A DNA stretch of 64,000 nt, from the NCBI RefSeq assembly GCF_008831125.1, contig NZ_WBKA01000001.1, forward strand, positions 62,001 to 126,000, read 5' to 3'. The notes under the pieces are model-generated. The model was not told where the DNA came from. It ran no database searches and saw only the letters and a program-made list of their open reading frames with translations. Positions 1-8,013 of this stretch are shown piece by piece. This stretch comes from Pseudoclavibacter caeni. GTDB lineage: Bacteria; Actinomycetota; Actinomycetes; Actinomycetales; Microbacteriaceae. The position numbers and the translations under genes are program-made. Each line of letters begins with the position of its first letter. The stretch's first letter is position 1.

Positions 1-611
1 AGCACCACGGTCAGCGGCGTGCTCAGCCCGGAGCCGGCGCGCACCGAGGCGATGCCAAGTTCCTGGGCCAGCTGCTGCGCGGCGTCCTGATAGCGACTGT
101 TCGTGTAGTAGACCACGGAGTTCTGCCCCGGCCGCAGCGAGCTGGGCGCGTTCGCCGTGCCGGCGACTGTCCACCCGCTGGAGGTCAGGTCGCTGGCCAC
201 CTGGGCCGCCGTGCCCGACCGGCAGCTGCTGCCGGTGCAGCCGTTGTACACGGTCACCTGCAGCGACTTCGCGTTCACCGTGGCGCTCGGCGACGGCGAG
301 GCCGAGGAGGGTTCCGGCGCGGCCGAGGTCTCGGCCGACTCGCTGGCCTCCGGCTCGCTCGAGGTCGTCTCCCCCGGGGTGGCCGACGCTGAGTCGCTCG
401 CCGCGGGCGCGGCGGTGTAGTCGTCGAACACGCTGCCGGAGCGGCTGATCTGCAGCAGCCCGTACACGGCGGCGATGATCACCGCGGTGACGAGGACGGC
501 CCCCAAGACGATCCGCACGGACCGGCCTCCGCGCTGCGCCGCGCGGTGGGCGCCGACACGTCGCGACGCCGGGAGGTCGTCGAACTCGTCCCTCGGGTAC
601 TCCTCAGCCAT
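1..611 (-). CDS. LytR C-terminal domain membrane protein, 3' end off the window
   Basis: The first 203 codons of a minus-strand gene are present; its C-terminus lies beyond the left edge. Residues 1-30 are cytoplasmic and polar, about 33-53 form one membrane helix, and a Ser/Glu/Ala-rich linker follows to about residue 105. Next comes a globular region containing VTVYNGC and GWTV and a stretch reading SVVYYTNSRYQDAAQQLA, typical of the LytR_C (CPSF-like) domain. Inferred role: an extracytoplasmic domain associated with the cell wall. The exact function is unknown. The start ATG is 3 bases after the stop of the DUF3263 gene upstream, so the two form one operon, an arrangement known in Microbacteriaceae. 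Confidence 0.8.
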   Translation of the reverse strand, partial: MAEEYPRDEFDDLPASRRVGAHRAAQRGGRSVRIVLGAVLVTAVIIAAVYGLLQISRSGSVFDDYTAAPAASDSASATPGETTSSEPEASESAETSAAPEPSSASPSPSATVNAKSLQVTVYNGCTGSSCRSGTAAQVASDLTSSGWTVAGTANAPSSLRPGQNSVVYYTNSRYQDAAQQLAQELGIASVRAGSGLSTPLTVV

Positions 612-614
612 CTG

Positions 615-875
615 TCATCCCTCTCGGTCCGAAGTGCCGTCCTGCCGCGCATGGCGGGCCTGCAGCCGGCGTTCGAGCCGGTGCATGACGTCGGGCGCCT
701 CGGCCATCGCCGCGGGCACGCCGATCAGCGAGCGCAGCACCTGCTCGTAGCGCACCGGGCTGATCCCCAGACGGGCGCGGATACGCGCGGTGCGGCCCGT
801 GCGCACACCCTGCAGCTCCCGCTCGCAGTGCAGCACATCCCGCTGCAGCTGCGTGAGTCCGTCCCCCGAGCGCAT
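615..875 (-). CDS. DUF3263 family protein
   Basis: This 86-residue protein contains the pattern [19 protein letters not shown]. That matches the actinobacterial DUF3263 family, small helix-turn-helix-like proteins of unknown function. It has no signal peptide or membrane helix. A TAGACT hexamer on the minus strand (888-883) ends 7 bases before the ATG, so the transcript is probably leaderless. The gene is followed after 3 bases by the LytR_C gene, and the pairing itself supports the family call. A DNA-binding role is inferred from helix content only. Confidence 0.8.
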   Translation of the reverse strand: MRSGDGLTQLQRDVLHCERELQGVRTGRTARIRARLGISPVRYEQVLRSLIGVPAAMAEAPDVMHRLERRLQARHARQDGTSDREG

Positions 876-882
876 GACAGGC

Positions 883-892
883 AGTCTACGCT
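883..892. promoter_or_regulatory. Overlapping divergent -10 elements (DUF3263 / msrB)
   Basis: On the minus strand TAGACT (888-883) sits 7 bases before the DUF3263 ATG. On the plus strand TACGCT (887-892) faces msrB. The two hexamers share the TA step at 887-888, so both polymerases would melt the same bases and probably exclude each other. This is inferred from TANNNT matches and spacing; no convincing -35 elements were identified. Confidence 0.5.
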
Positions 893-933
893 ACCGGATG
901 AGCGCGCCGGATGCACGCCGAGAGGAGCCTGCC

Positions 934-1353
934 ATGAGCGATCACGCCGACCCTGACGTCCCGCTGCCCGCCGACGAGGCGGGCTGGCGCCGCCGGCTGC
1001 CGCCGGAGGCCTACGCGGTGCTGCGCGAGGCCGCGACCGAGCGCCCGTGGAGCGGCGCGCTGCTCGACGAGCACCGCACAGGCGTCTATCGCTGCCGGGC
1101 GTGCGGGGCCGAGCTGTTCCGCTCGACGGCGAGGTTCGACTCCGGCTGCGGGTGGCCCAGCTTCTTCAACCCCCGCGACACTGACGCGGTCACCCTGCAC
1201 GAGGACGACTCGCTGGGGATGCGCCGCGTCGAGGTGCGCTGCGCCCGCTGCGGCTCGCATCTCGGCCACGTCTTCCCGGACGCCCCGCAGACGCCGACGG
1301 GGCTGCGCTACTGCATGAACTCGGTGGCGCTCACGTTCGACCCGGAGGAGTGA
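934..1353 (+). CDS. msrB: Peptide-methionine (R)-S-oxide reductase
   Basis: This 139-residue cytosolic enzyme reduces methionine-R-sulfoxide in proteins, using thioredoxin as reductant. Two CxxC pairs (CRAC near residue 51 and CARC near 100) would bind structural zinc, SGCGWPSF is the family fingerprint, and the catalytic Cys lies in the C-terminal RYCMNS motif. The start at 934 is preceded by GAGGAG at good spacing. An in-frame ATG at 898 would add 12 residues and sits 5 bases after a TACGCT hexamer, so a longer leaderless form is possible. Length is normal for single-domain MsrB. Confidence 0.93.
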   Translation: MSDHADPDVPLPADEAGWRRRLPPEAYAVLREAATERPWSGALLDEHRTGVYRCRACGAELFRSTARFDSGCGWPSFFNPRDTDAVTLHEDDSLGMRRVEVRCARCGSHLGHVFPDAPQTPTGLRYCMNSVALTFDPEE

Positions 1354-1365
1354 GCGCAGCTCTCG

Positions 1366-1438
1366 AGCCGACTGCGGGTCTCGAACCCGCCACCTCCTGT
1401 TTACAAGACAGGTGCTCTACCGGATGAGCTAAGTCGGC
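1366..1438 (-). tRNA. tRNA-Thr (anticodon TGT)
   Basis: The minus strand folds into a 73-nt cloverleaf: acceptor stem GCCGACT/AGTCGGC, D-arm, anticodon stem CCTGT/ACAGG around loop CTTGTAA (anticodon TGT, reads ACA), and a T-arm with GGTTCGAGACC. The discriminator base is T and CCA is not encoded. It lies between msrB and the DsbA-like gene. Confidence 0.96.
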
Positions 1439-1539
1439 ATGCCGCCCGGCTGACGGGCGACCGGAGACATCCTACCGGGTCGCCCGCCGAGCCGGGCAGT
1501 GGATGCCGCCGGACGCCGCGAGCGGCCGGCGGCATCCGG

Positions 1540-2457
1540 TCACTGCTGCGTCGTGTCGGACTCGCCCGAGGTCTCGGCGTCCGCCGCCGCGTCCGGATCG
1601 ATGCCGCTGGCCCGCAGCCGCTCGTCGATGACCTCCGTCAGATCACCGCTCATGTCCCACTCCTCGCCGTCGAGCTTCACGGTCGGCGTGGCGGAGAGGT
1701 TCGCCGCCTGCGTCGCCTGTGCCACCCACTTCTGGAACTCGCCGTTCCGGATCGACTTCTCGACCTGGTCCTGCACCTCGGGCTGGTCGTCGCCGACGGC
1801 CTGCCGCGCGTACTCGACCAGCTGGTCGTCGGTGAGCCCCGTCGTGTTCTCGGAGGGCTGCACCCCGTCCTGGAAGAGCGTGGTGAAGAAGTCCATGAAG
1901 TGATCGGGCGCGTAGTTCGCGACGGACGCGGCGGCCGCCGCGGCGCGCGTGGAGTACTTCGATCCGGACGAGTACCTGTCAAGCAGGCCGACCGGGTGGA
2001 TCTCGAGATCGATGTTGCCCGCCTGCGCCTGCGTGCTGAGGTACTGCCCGTACGTCTGCTCGAAGCTCCCGCAGGCCGGGCACATGAAGTCCGCGTAGAC
2101 GGTCACCACGAGGCGCCCGTCGACGGACTCGTACGGCTCGGGGTCGCTGCCGGCGGCGCGGGCGTCCGTGCGCACCGGCTCCAGCCCCTTGGTCACCACG
2201 AGGCCGTCACTGGCCATGTTCGCGGGCACCGCGCCCGGCCCCTTCGACCGGTTGACCTGCTGGATCACGACGAAGACGCCGACGACCACGAGCACGGCGA
2301 CGAGGATGACCGACAGCTGGATCAGCAGCCGCTTCCGGCGGGCCCGCCGCTCCCGCTCCTCGCGGAAGGCCCGTGCCTTCTCCCGCGCCGCCTCGCGACG
2401 CTCGCTCTTCGTCGGGCGCGAGCCCGGCCCCTTCGACGAGGTGGTGCTGCCAGCCAT
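1540..2457 (-). CDS. Membrane-anchored DsbA-family thiol-disulfide protein
   Basis: This is a 305-residue protein. Residues 1-43 are strongly basic and cytoplasmic, 44-66 form a membrane anchor, and the rest is an extracytoplasmic thioredoxin-fold domain. The active-site CPAC motif is at residues 126-129 (YADFMCPACGSFEQ), and the cis-proline loop is SATPTV near residue 265. Actinobacteria use such proteins to form or isomerise disulfides in exported proteins. The tail is acidic and low-complexity. The ATG is preceded by GGGAG. The gene diverges from the ABC ATPase across about 210 bp. The DsbA-like fold is secure; the redox partner is not known. Confidence 0.87.
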   Translation of the reverse strand: MAGSTTSSKGPGSRPTKSERREAAREKARAFREERERRARRKRLLIQLSVILVAVLVVVGVFVVIQQVNRSKGPGAVPANMASDGLVVTKGLEPVRTDARAAGSDPEPYESVDGRLVVTVYADFMCPACGSFEQTYGQYLSTQAQAGNIDLEIHPVGLLDRYSSGSKYSTRAAAAAASVANYAPDHFMDFFTTLFQDGVQPSENTTGLTDDQLVEYARQAVGDDQPEVQDQVEKSIRNGEFQKWVAQATQAANLSATPTVKLDGEEWDMSGDLTEVIDERLRASGIDPDAAADAETSGESDTTQQ

Positions 2458-2656
2458 GGTCTCCCTGTCGTCCGGGCGCCCCGAGGACGCCGATGGTTGT
2501 CACTGCAACGGTACCGTCCGCCCGGCGCGGCCGCCAGCCACGGCGCGGGCCGTGCGCCATGGTGCCGCCCCTGCCTGTGTCGGGCCTGTGCCCGCGCCGG
2601 ACCGGCCGCCTGACTCGGCACGGCGGCGCAGCGCACGGCACGCCGGCACCGTCGCG

Positions 2657-2669
2657 CATAATTGAGGAT
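2657..2669 (+). promoter_or_regulatory. Candidate -10 element of the ABC ATPase gene
   Basis: CATAAT (2657-2662) lies 7 bases before the ATG at 2670, so transcription could begin on or next to the start codon. The intervening bases contain GAGGA, which could alternatively act as a ribosome binding site on a longer transcript. Confidence 0.45.
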
Positions 2670-3749
2670 ATGCCCTGTCTCGAGCTGGATCACGCGTGCT
2701 GCACCTACCCCGGTGCAGCACGCCCTGTGCTGCAGGATGTGAGCCTCGCCGTGCCCCGCGGCGCGTTCCTCACTCTGCTGGGCCCGGCGAACGCGGGCAA
2801 GTCGACGCTGCTGCGGATGATCGCCGGGCTGGAGGAGACGCAGTCGGGCGTCGTGCGCATCGACGGCCGGGACGTCACCCGGCTGCCCCCCAAGCACCGC
2901 AACGTCGCCATGATCTTCCAGAACTACGCCCTGTACCCGCAGATGACCGTGGGTGAGAACATCACCTTCGCCCTGCGTGTGGCCGGCGTCCCCGCCGCGG
3001 AGCGCCGCCGCCGCATCGCCCCGATCACCCGGGCGCTGCGCCTCGACGCGCTCGTCGACCGGCAGCCCGGCGCGCTGACCGGGCACGAGCGCCAGCGGGT
3101 CGCGGTCGCCCGGGCGCTGGCCCGCATCCCCGACCTGCTGCTGATGGATGAGCCGTTCACCGGCCTCGCCCCCGAGGAGCGCCTCGACCTGCTCGCCCGC
3201 ATCCACGACATCGCCGCCGGCCTCGGCATCACCGTGGTCTCGGCGACCAGTCGGCTGGCCGAGACCGAGGGGATCGACGCGCCCGTCGCCGTGCTCGCCG
3301 GCGGGCGCCTCCGGCAGTCCGCGCCGCTGGCCGAGCTGCGCCGCGCCCCGGCCGATCTGGCCGTCGCCCGGGCCGTCTCGCCGCGGCCACTCGTCGTCTG
3401 GAGCGCGACCGTCGAGGACGGCGCGATCGCCCTGGGCGCGCGCCGCCGCCCTGTCCCCGGGGTCGCGCATGCGGACGTGCTGCTCGCGGTGGCCGACACG
3501 CGCGCGCGGGTGCGCCCCGAGGGCGCGCTCCCCGCCACCGTCGAGCACACGCGGACGGTCTCGACCGAGGGGCCTGGTGCTCAGGAGCTCGTGCTGCGGC
3601 TGGCCGACCGCGACCGCACGGAGTGCCGACAGACGGTGCCCGGGGTGCGGTACCAGCCCGGCGACCGCACCGGCGTCGACGTCGACCCGGCCGAGGCCTG
3701 GGTGTTCGCCGCCGCCGACGGCGCGCTGCTCGACGCGCCGCGCGCGTGA
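2670..3749 (+). CDS. Degenerate sugar-type (UgpC/MsmX-like) ABC ATPase
   Basis: This 359-residue protein has the length and layout of carbohydrate-importer ATPases: an ATPase domain to about residue 235, then a C-terminal TOBE/MOI-like region. Walker A GPANAGKST (38-46), Q-loop Gln84 and Walker B LLLMDEP (156-162) are present. The signature is LTGHE (136-140) instead of LSGGQ, the D-loop Asp is Ala (GLAPE, 165-169), and the H-switch region reads VVSATSR (189-195) without His. No permease or binding protein gene is nearby. It may be a regulatory or inactive ATPase, or one that pairs with a normal subunit; that is inference. Confidence 0.8.
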   Translation: MPCLELDHACCTYPGAARPVLQDVSLAVPRGAFLTLLGPANAGKSTLLRMIAGLEETQSGVVRIDGRDVTRLPPKHRNVAMIFQNYALYPQMTVGENITFALRVAGVPAAERRRRIAPITRALRLDALVDRQPGALTGHERQRVAVARALARIPDLLLMDEPFTGLAPEERLDLLARIHDIAAGLGITVVSATSRLAETEGIDAPVAVLAGGRLRQSAPLAELRRAPADLAVARAVSPRPLVVWSATVEDGAIALGARRRPVPGVAHADVLLAVADTRARVRPEGALPATVEHTRTVSTEGPGAQELVLRLADRDRTECRQTVPGVRYQPGDRTGVDVDPAEAWVFAAADGALLDAPRA

Positions 3750-3759
3750 CGCGCCCGGT

Positions 3760-4773
3760 TCAGCCCGCGGCGCCCCGGTCGCGCGCCACCTCGTAGAGGG
3801 CAACCGCCGCCGCCACCCCGGCGTTGAGGCTCTCCACCCCGTTGACGATCGGGATGGACACGATCTCGTCGCAGGTCTCGCCGACGAGCCGCGAGAGCCC
3901 CTTCCCCTCGGAGCCGACGACGATCACGAGCGGCTCGGTGGCGAGCTCCAGCCCGGGCAGCGACACGCGGCCGCCGCCGTCGAGGCCGATGACGAACAGC
4001 CCCTCCTGCTTCAGCTCGCGCAGCGCCCGGGTGAGGTTCGGCACCATCGCGACCCGGGTGCGCAGCGCGGCGCCGGCGGAGGTCTTCCACACCGCCGCGG
4101 TCACCCCGGCGCTGCGCCGCTCGGGGATGATCACGCCGTCGGCGCCGAACGCGGCCGCCGAGCGGATGATCGCCCCGAGGTTGCGCGGGTCGGTGATCCC
4201 GTCGAGCGCCACGACGAGCGGGGCGGCCGCGGACCGGCCGCGGTGCTCCCGGGCCCCGGCGACGATCTGCTGCAGGGTCGCGTATCGGTAGGGCGGGATC
4301 TGCAGGGCGATGCCCTGATGCACCGCGCCCTCGCCGACGAGGGTGTCGAGCTCGGCCCGAGTCACGGTCTGCACGGGGATGCCGCGGCCCGCGGCCCGCG
4401 AGAGCGCGTCACGCACGCGGTCGTCGGCCTCGACCCGCTCGGCCACGTACAGCGTGGTTGCGGGCACCCGCGCGGCGAGCGCCTCGACGACCGCGTTGCG
4501 GCCGCCGATCACCTCGGTGCCGCGCCGCTTGTGCACGGTCGGGCGCCGCTCGCCGCGCGAGGCCGGCTCGGTCTGCTGGTGTCGCGGCCGGGGTGCCGCG
4601 GCCGCCTGCCGCTCGGCGCGCTCCCGCGCCCGCGCGGCGGGGTGATGCGGCCGATCCTCGGCGCGCGGGGTCGGCCCGCGCCCCTCCAGCCGGCGCCGTC
4701 CCTGGCCGCCGGATCCCGCCGCCGGTGCCTTCCGCTTCCGGCGCCCCGCGCCGGGTCGACGTCCCTCAGTCAT
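3760..4773 (-). CDS. rlmB: 23S rRNA (guanosine-2'-O)-methyltransferase, RlmB/TrmH family
   Basis: This 337-residue SPOUT methyltransferase is predicted to 2'-O-methylate 23S rRNA (G2251 in E. coli numbering). Residues 1-85 are a basic, disordered Arg/Gly/Pro-rich extension, followed by a substrate-binding domain from about 88 ([15 protein letters not shown]). The SPOUT motifs are [28 protein letters not shown] and the C-terminal [22 protein letters not shown]. The ATG at 4773 overlaps the end of cysS by 8 bases, indicating translational coupling. An upstream extension of the frame runs through cysS and is a shadow, so 4773 is the sensible start. Confidence 0.92.
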   Translation of the reverse strand: MTEGRRPGAGRRKRKAPAAGSGGQGRRRLEGRGPTPRAEDRPHHPAARARERAERQAAAAPRPRHQQTEPASRGERRPTVHKRRGTEVIGGRNAVVEALAARVPATTLYVAERVEADDRVRDALSRAAGRGIPVQTVTRAELDTLVGEGAVHQGIALQIPPYRYATLQQIVAGAREHRGRSAAAPLVVALDGITDPRNLGAIIRSAAAFGADGVIIPERRSAGVTAAVWKTSAGAALRTRVAMVPNLTRALRELKQEGLFVIGLDGGGRVSLPGLELATEPLVIVVGSEGKGLSRLVGETCDEIVSIPIVNGVESLNAGVAAAVALYEVARDRGAAG

Positions 4774-6187
4774 CGTCCACGCTCCATCTCGCCCCGTCCG
4801 GGGTGTCGTCGATCCGCACCCCGGCCGCCGCGAGCTCGTCGCGGATGCGGTCGGCGGTGGTGAAGTCCCGTGCCGCGCGGGCGTGGGCCCGGCTGTCCAG
4901 CCGCTCGGCGACGAGCCGGTCGAGCGCCTGCGTCGCCGCGTCGTCCGCGCGCCCCTGCCGCGCGAACGCGTCCGGGTGCAGGCCGAGCACGCGCAGCATC
5001 GCGCCCACCGCGTCCGCCGCGGCGACCGCGGCGTCCCGATCGCCCGCTGCGAGCGCCGCGTTGCCCTGCCGCACCCGCTCGTGCACCACGGCGAGCGCAC
5101 GCGGCACGTTGAGGTCGTCGTCCATCGCCCGGGCGAACTCCGCCGGGACGTCGTCGCGGGTGACCGTCGCGGGCGTCGGCACGGCGCCCTCGGACGCGGC
5201 GCGGGCGAGGAACGCGTCGATGCGCTCCACCGTGTGCCGGGCCTCGTCGAGCCCGGCCGGGGAGTACTCGAGCGTCGACCGGTACTGCGCCGAGCCGAGC
5301 AGATAGCGCACCGCCTGCGCGGGGGCGCGGTCGAGCAGGTCGGCGGCGAACACGGAGTTGCCGAATGACTTGCTCATCTTCTGGTCGCCGACCGACACCA
5401 GGCCGTTGTGCACCCAGATGCGCGCGAACCCGTAGCCCGCCGCGGCGGACTGGGCCAGCTCGTTCTCGTGGTGCGGAAAGCGCAGGTCGCGCCCGCCGCC
5501 GTGGATGTCGAAGGTCTCGCCGAGGTAGGCGGTCGACATGGCCGAGCACTCGATGTGCCAGCCGGGCCGCCCGCGCCCCCAGGGCGACGTCCACGAGGCG
5601 TCCTCGGGCTCGTCGGGCTTGCGGCCCTTCCACAGGGCGAAGTCGCGGGGGTCGCGTTTGCCGCGCGGGTCCGCGTCGGCCGCGTCGGCCATGTCCTCCA
5701 GCCGCTGGTGGGTCAGCTCACCGTAGGCGGGCCAGGACGCGGTGTCGAAGTAGACGTCGCCGCTGCCGTCGGCGGCCGGGTAGGCGTGGCCGCGTTCGAC
5801 GAGCCGGGAGATCAGGTCGATCATCCGCTGGATGTTCGCCGTCGCGCGCGGCTCGTAGGTCGGCGGCTGCACCCCCAGCCGGTCGTAGGCGTGGGCGAAC
5901 TCCCGCTCGACACGGTAGGCGAGCGCCCACCACGGCTCCGCGGTGCCGGCCGCGCCGGCGAGGATCTTGTCGTCGATGTCGGTGACATTGCGGATGAGCG
6001 TCACCCGGTACCCGGAGGCGGTGAGCCAGCGGCGCATGATGTCGTACACGAGCGCCGAGCGCAGGTGCCCGATGTGCGGGGCGGACTGCACCGTCGGGCC
6101 GCACACGTACAGGCCGACGCGCCCCGGATGCACGGGTCGCAGGTCCTGCAGCGTCTGGGTTCTGGTGTCGTGGAGCCGGATCGTCAC
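4766..6187 (-). CDS. cysS: Cysteine--tRNA ligase
   Basis: This is a 473-residue class I aminoacyl-tRNA synthetase. The HIGH motif is in [15 protein letters not shown] is in [10 protein letters not shown], the zinc ligands include Cys29 (LYVCGPTVQ) and the WHIECSAM region, and a C-terminal DALR-like helical domain completes the normal length. A paralogue, MshC of mycothiol synthesis, shares much of the fold, but the C-terminal domain and linkage to rlmB favour CysS. The GTG start is 7 bases after TAGACT (6200-6195), whose TAG is also the ispF stop, so the transcript is probably leaderless. Confidence 0.93.
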   Translation of the reverse strand: MTIRLHDTRTQTLQDLRPVHPGRVGLYVCGPTVQSAPHIGHLRSALVYDIMRRWLTASGYRVTLIRNVTDIDDKILAGAAGTAEPWWALAYRVEREFAHAYDRLGVQPPTYEPRATANIQRMIDLISRLVERGHAYPAADGSGDVYFDTASWPAYGELTHQRLEDMADAADADPRGKRDPRDFALWKGRKPDEPEDASWTSPWGRGRPGWHIECSAMSTAYLGETFDIHGGGRDLRFPHHENELAQSAAAGYGFARIWVHNGLVSVGDQKMSKSFGNSVFAADLLDRAPAQAVRYLLGSAQYRSTLEYSPAGLDEARHTVERIDAFLARAASEGAVPTPATVTRDDVPAEFARAMDDDLNVPRALAVVHERVRQGNAALAAGDRDAAVAAADAVGAMLRVLGLHPDAFARQGRADDAATQALDRLVAERLDSRAHARAARDFTTADRIRDELAAAGVRIDDTPDGARWSVDDD

Positions 6188-6194
6188 GCGAGAC

Positions 6195-6200
6195 AGTCTA
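6195..6200 (-). promoter_or_regulatory. cysS -10 hexamer built on the ispF stop codon
   Basis: Minus-strand TAGACT begins with the TAG that terminates ispF and ends 7 bases before the cysS GTG. This is the leaderless spacing seen at several other genes in this window. Supported by position and recurrence only. Confidence 0.55.
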
Positions 6201-6734
6201 CGCGGGCCGGGCCGGGTCGCCGGGGCGGACGAGCGTGGCCACGGCCTGCGCGAGCAGACCGTCCCCCTCGCCGAGCGCGCCCAGCCCGTCGGTGGTGGTC
6301 GCGGCGAACGACACGGGCGCGCCGACGAGCTCGGTCAGGCGCGCCTCGGCCTCGCGACGGCGCGGGGCGATGCGGGGACGCCTGGTGACGACCTGCACGG
6401 CCACGTGCATCACGCTCCAGCCGGCGTCGCGCACCATCCGCAGCGTCGCGGCGAGGAAGTCGGCGCTGCGGCGGCCGGCGTGCTCGGGGCGGTCGACACC
6501 GAAGTGCTCCCCCATGTCGCCGAGGCCGGCGGCGGAGAGCAGGGCGTCGCAGATCGCGTGCAGCGCGGCGTCGCCGTCGCTGTGCCCCGAGAGTCGGGGC
6601 GCGCCCGCCCAGTCGAGATCGGCCAGGCGCAGCGGCCCCGGATCGTCGACGGCGAACGCGTGGACGTCAGCGGCGATGCCGGTGCGGATCTCCGGCCAGT
6701 CGGCGCGTGACGCGGGTGCGGCCGGCGCGCTCAG
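6198..6734 (-). CDS. ispF: 2-C-methyl-D-erythritol 2,4-cyclodiphosphate synthase, unusual start
   Basis: IspF closes the cyclodiphosphate ring in the MEP isoprenoid pathway, as a zinc-dependent trimer. The family metal site DVHAF is present, followed by [23 protein letters not shown] and the C-terminal [19 protein letters not shown]. Upstream of the internal Met at 6515 there is no in-frame ATG, GTG or TTG, yet the essential DVH and HSDGD motifs lie there. The coordinates assume CTG at 6734, which overlaps the carD TGA and has GAGG about 10 bases upstream. An ATC at 6689 would better match usual family length. No ispD is adjacent. The family is certain; the start is not. Confidence 0.82.
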   Translation of the reverse strand: MSAPAAPASRADWPEIRTGIAADVHAFAVDDPGPLRLADLDWAGAPRLSGHSDGDAALHAICDALLSAAGLGDMGEHFGVDRPEHAGRRSADFLAATLRMVRDAGWSVMHVAVQVVTRRPRIAPRRREAEARLTELVGAPVSFAATTTDGLGALGEGDGLLAQAVATLVRPGDPARPA

Positions 6735-7213
6735 GAGGCCAGCACCTCGTCGAGCCGCTGGCCGGCGTGCTCCTCGTCGGTCTTCTCGGCAAGCGCGAGC
6801 TCGGAGACGAGGATCTGGCGGGCCTTGACGAGCATCCGCTTCTCGCCCGCGGACAGGCCGCGATCCTGGTCACGGCGCCACAGATCGCGCACGACCTCGC
6901 TGACCTTGATGACATCACCCGAGGCGAGCTTCTCGACGTTCGCCTTGTACCGCCGGGACCAGTTCGTGGGCTCCTCGGTGAACGGCTCGCGCAGCACCGC
7001 GAACACCTTCTCGAGGCCCTTCTCGTCGATCACGTCGCGGACGCCGACCTCCTCGACGTTCTCCGCGGGCACCTGGATCTTCAGATCGCCCTGCTTCACC
7101 TCGAGAGTGAGGTAGAGCTTCTCCTCGCCACGAACCGTCCGGTTCTTCACCTCGGTGATCTTCGCGGCACCATGGTGGGGGTACACGACGACCTCGCCGA
7201 CTTCAAAACGCAT
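6731..7213 (-). CDS. carD: CarD-family RNA polymerase-binding regulator
   Basis: This is a 160-residue CarD. The N-terminal Tudor-like RNAP-interaction domain begins [19 protein letters not shown], and the C-terminal helical DNA-binding domain contains [17 protein letters not shown] and [19 protein letters not shown]. In actinobacteria CarD contacts the beta subunit and stabilises open complexes, notably at rRNA promoters. The ATG is preceded by GGAGGGC inside a short hairpin. It is first in a likely carD-ispF pair, which overlaps or abuts at the carD stop. Confidence 0.95.
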   Translation of the reverse strand: MRFEVGEVVVYPHHGAAKITEVKNRTVRGEEKLYLTLEVKQGDLKIQVPAENVEEVGVRDVIDEKGLEKVFAVLREPFTEEPTNWSRRYKANVEKLASGDVIKVSEVVRDLWRRDQDRGLSAGEKRMLVKARQILVSELALAEKTDEEHAGQRLDEVLAS

Positions 7214-7222
7214 GTGTGAATC

Positions 7223-7266
7223 GCCCTCCGTAGAGGGCAAGGATAGCACAGAGGGGATCGATTCAA
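7223..7266 (-). promoter_or_regulatory. carD promoter and hairpin over the ribosome binding site
   Basis: On the minus strand TTGAAT (7266-7261) and TATCCT (7245-7240) form a possible -35/-10 pair with a short 15-bp spacer. Just downstream, GCCCTC and GAGGGC (7238-7223) form a 6-bp stem with a 4-base loop that takes in the GGAGG sequence used to start carD. The hairpin could limit ribosome access, but this is inferred from base pairing alone. Confidence 0.45.
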
Positions 7267-7308
7267 CCATAGCCCATCCACCGTGACGAGTGATGCACAG
7301 AATCGCGA

Positions 7309-7314
7309 TAGACT
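7309..7314 (+). promoter_or_regulatory. Candidate -10 element of the lipoprotein gene
   Basis: TAGACT here lies 60 bases before the GTG at 7375. The transcript would carry a leader of about 50 bases ending in GGAGG, unlike the leaderless genes elsewhere in the window. Confidence 0.4.
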
Positions 7315-7374
7315 GTGCGGGTACGTCCAGAACTCCCGCCGCGTGCAGCGGCGTGGCATTACCGCGGAGGAAAC

Positions 7375-7935
7375 GTGAGCATTCGCAGAGCATCCCTGGC
7401 CGCCGTCATCGTCGCCAGCGTCGCAGCCGGCACATCAGGCTGCGCCTTCGTCACCCCGGTGGCCACGGAGCGCAGCTACAACGCCTCCGACGGCATCGTG
7501 ATCAGCGTCGGCGACGTCAAGCTCGACAACATCGCCCTCGTCGCCGACGACCAGGGCGAGCGGGGTCGGCTGATCGGTCAGGTCTCCACCACGAGCGACA
7601 CCGCGCGCGACGTCACCCTGACCATCGAGGGTCAGGATCCGCTGCACTGGACGGTCGACGCACACACGCCGATCGATCTCGAGCAGACCGACACCGTGCT
7701 CGCCGACCTCGGCGCGCAGCCCGGCGCGACCCTGACCGCGACGGCCACCGCCGCCGGGCAGTCCGAGTCCGACAAGACGATCCCCATCATCGGCGGCGAC
7801 CTGGCGGAGTACTCGACGCTCGTCCCGAGCGCCCCGGCCTCGGCCAGCGCCAGCGCCGAGAGCGAGGAGTTCGGCGCGACCGCCGAGCCCGACGCCTCGA
7901 CCCTCGCGCGCACCTCGGCGACCCCCGCGGCCTGA
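7375..7935 (+). CDS. Predicted lipoprotein of unknown function
   Basis: This 186-residue protein has a short signal peptide ending in a lipobox (AAGTSGC, lipidated Cys23). The mature part has beta-strand-like alternation, with phrases such as [22 protein letters not shown], and ends in a Ser/Ala/Glu-rich low-complexity tail from about residue 150. It looks like a small immunoglobulin-like extracytoplasmic domain, but I do not recognise a named family. GTG is preceded by GGAGG. It diverges from carD and converges on regX3, with a hairpin right after its stop. Confidence 0.7.
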   Translation: MSIRRASLAAVIVASVAAGTSGCAFVTPVATERSYNASDGIVISVGDVKLDNIALVADDQGERGRLIGQVSTTSDTARDVTLTIEGQDPLHWTVDAHTPIDLEQTDTVLADLGAQPGATLTATATAAGQSESDKTIPIIGGDLAEYSTLVPSAPASASASAESEEFGATAEPDASTLARTSATPAA

Positions 7936-7936
7936 C

Positions 7937-7958
7937 CGTCGGTCGAGCCCGACCGACG
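7937..7958. terminator. Hairpin between lipoprotein gene and regX3
   Basis: CGTCGGTCG and CGACCGACG form a perfect 9-bp stem with loop AGCC, starting one base after the lipoprotein stop. There is no clear T-tract, which is common for GC-rich actinobacterial terminators. It could serve both convergent genes. Confidence 0.6.
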
Positions 7959-8013
7959 CGACCCGCCCCGACGAGACGACCCTCCCCTGCGGGACCTCCG
8001 CCGCATCCTCGGC

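Noticed and set aside
3760-5100. 446-codon version of RlmB
   Set aside because: The N-terminal 109 codons run antiparallel-frame through cysS and are Arg/Thr-rich noise. The ATG at 4773 matches the start of a plausible family extension.
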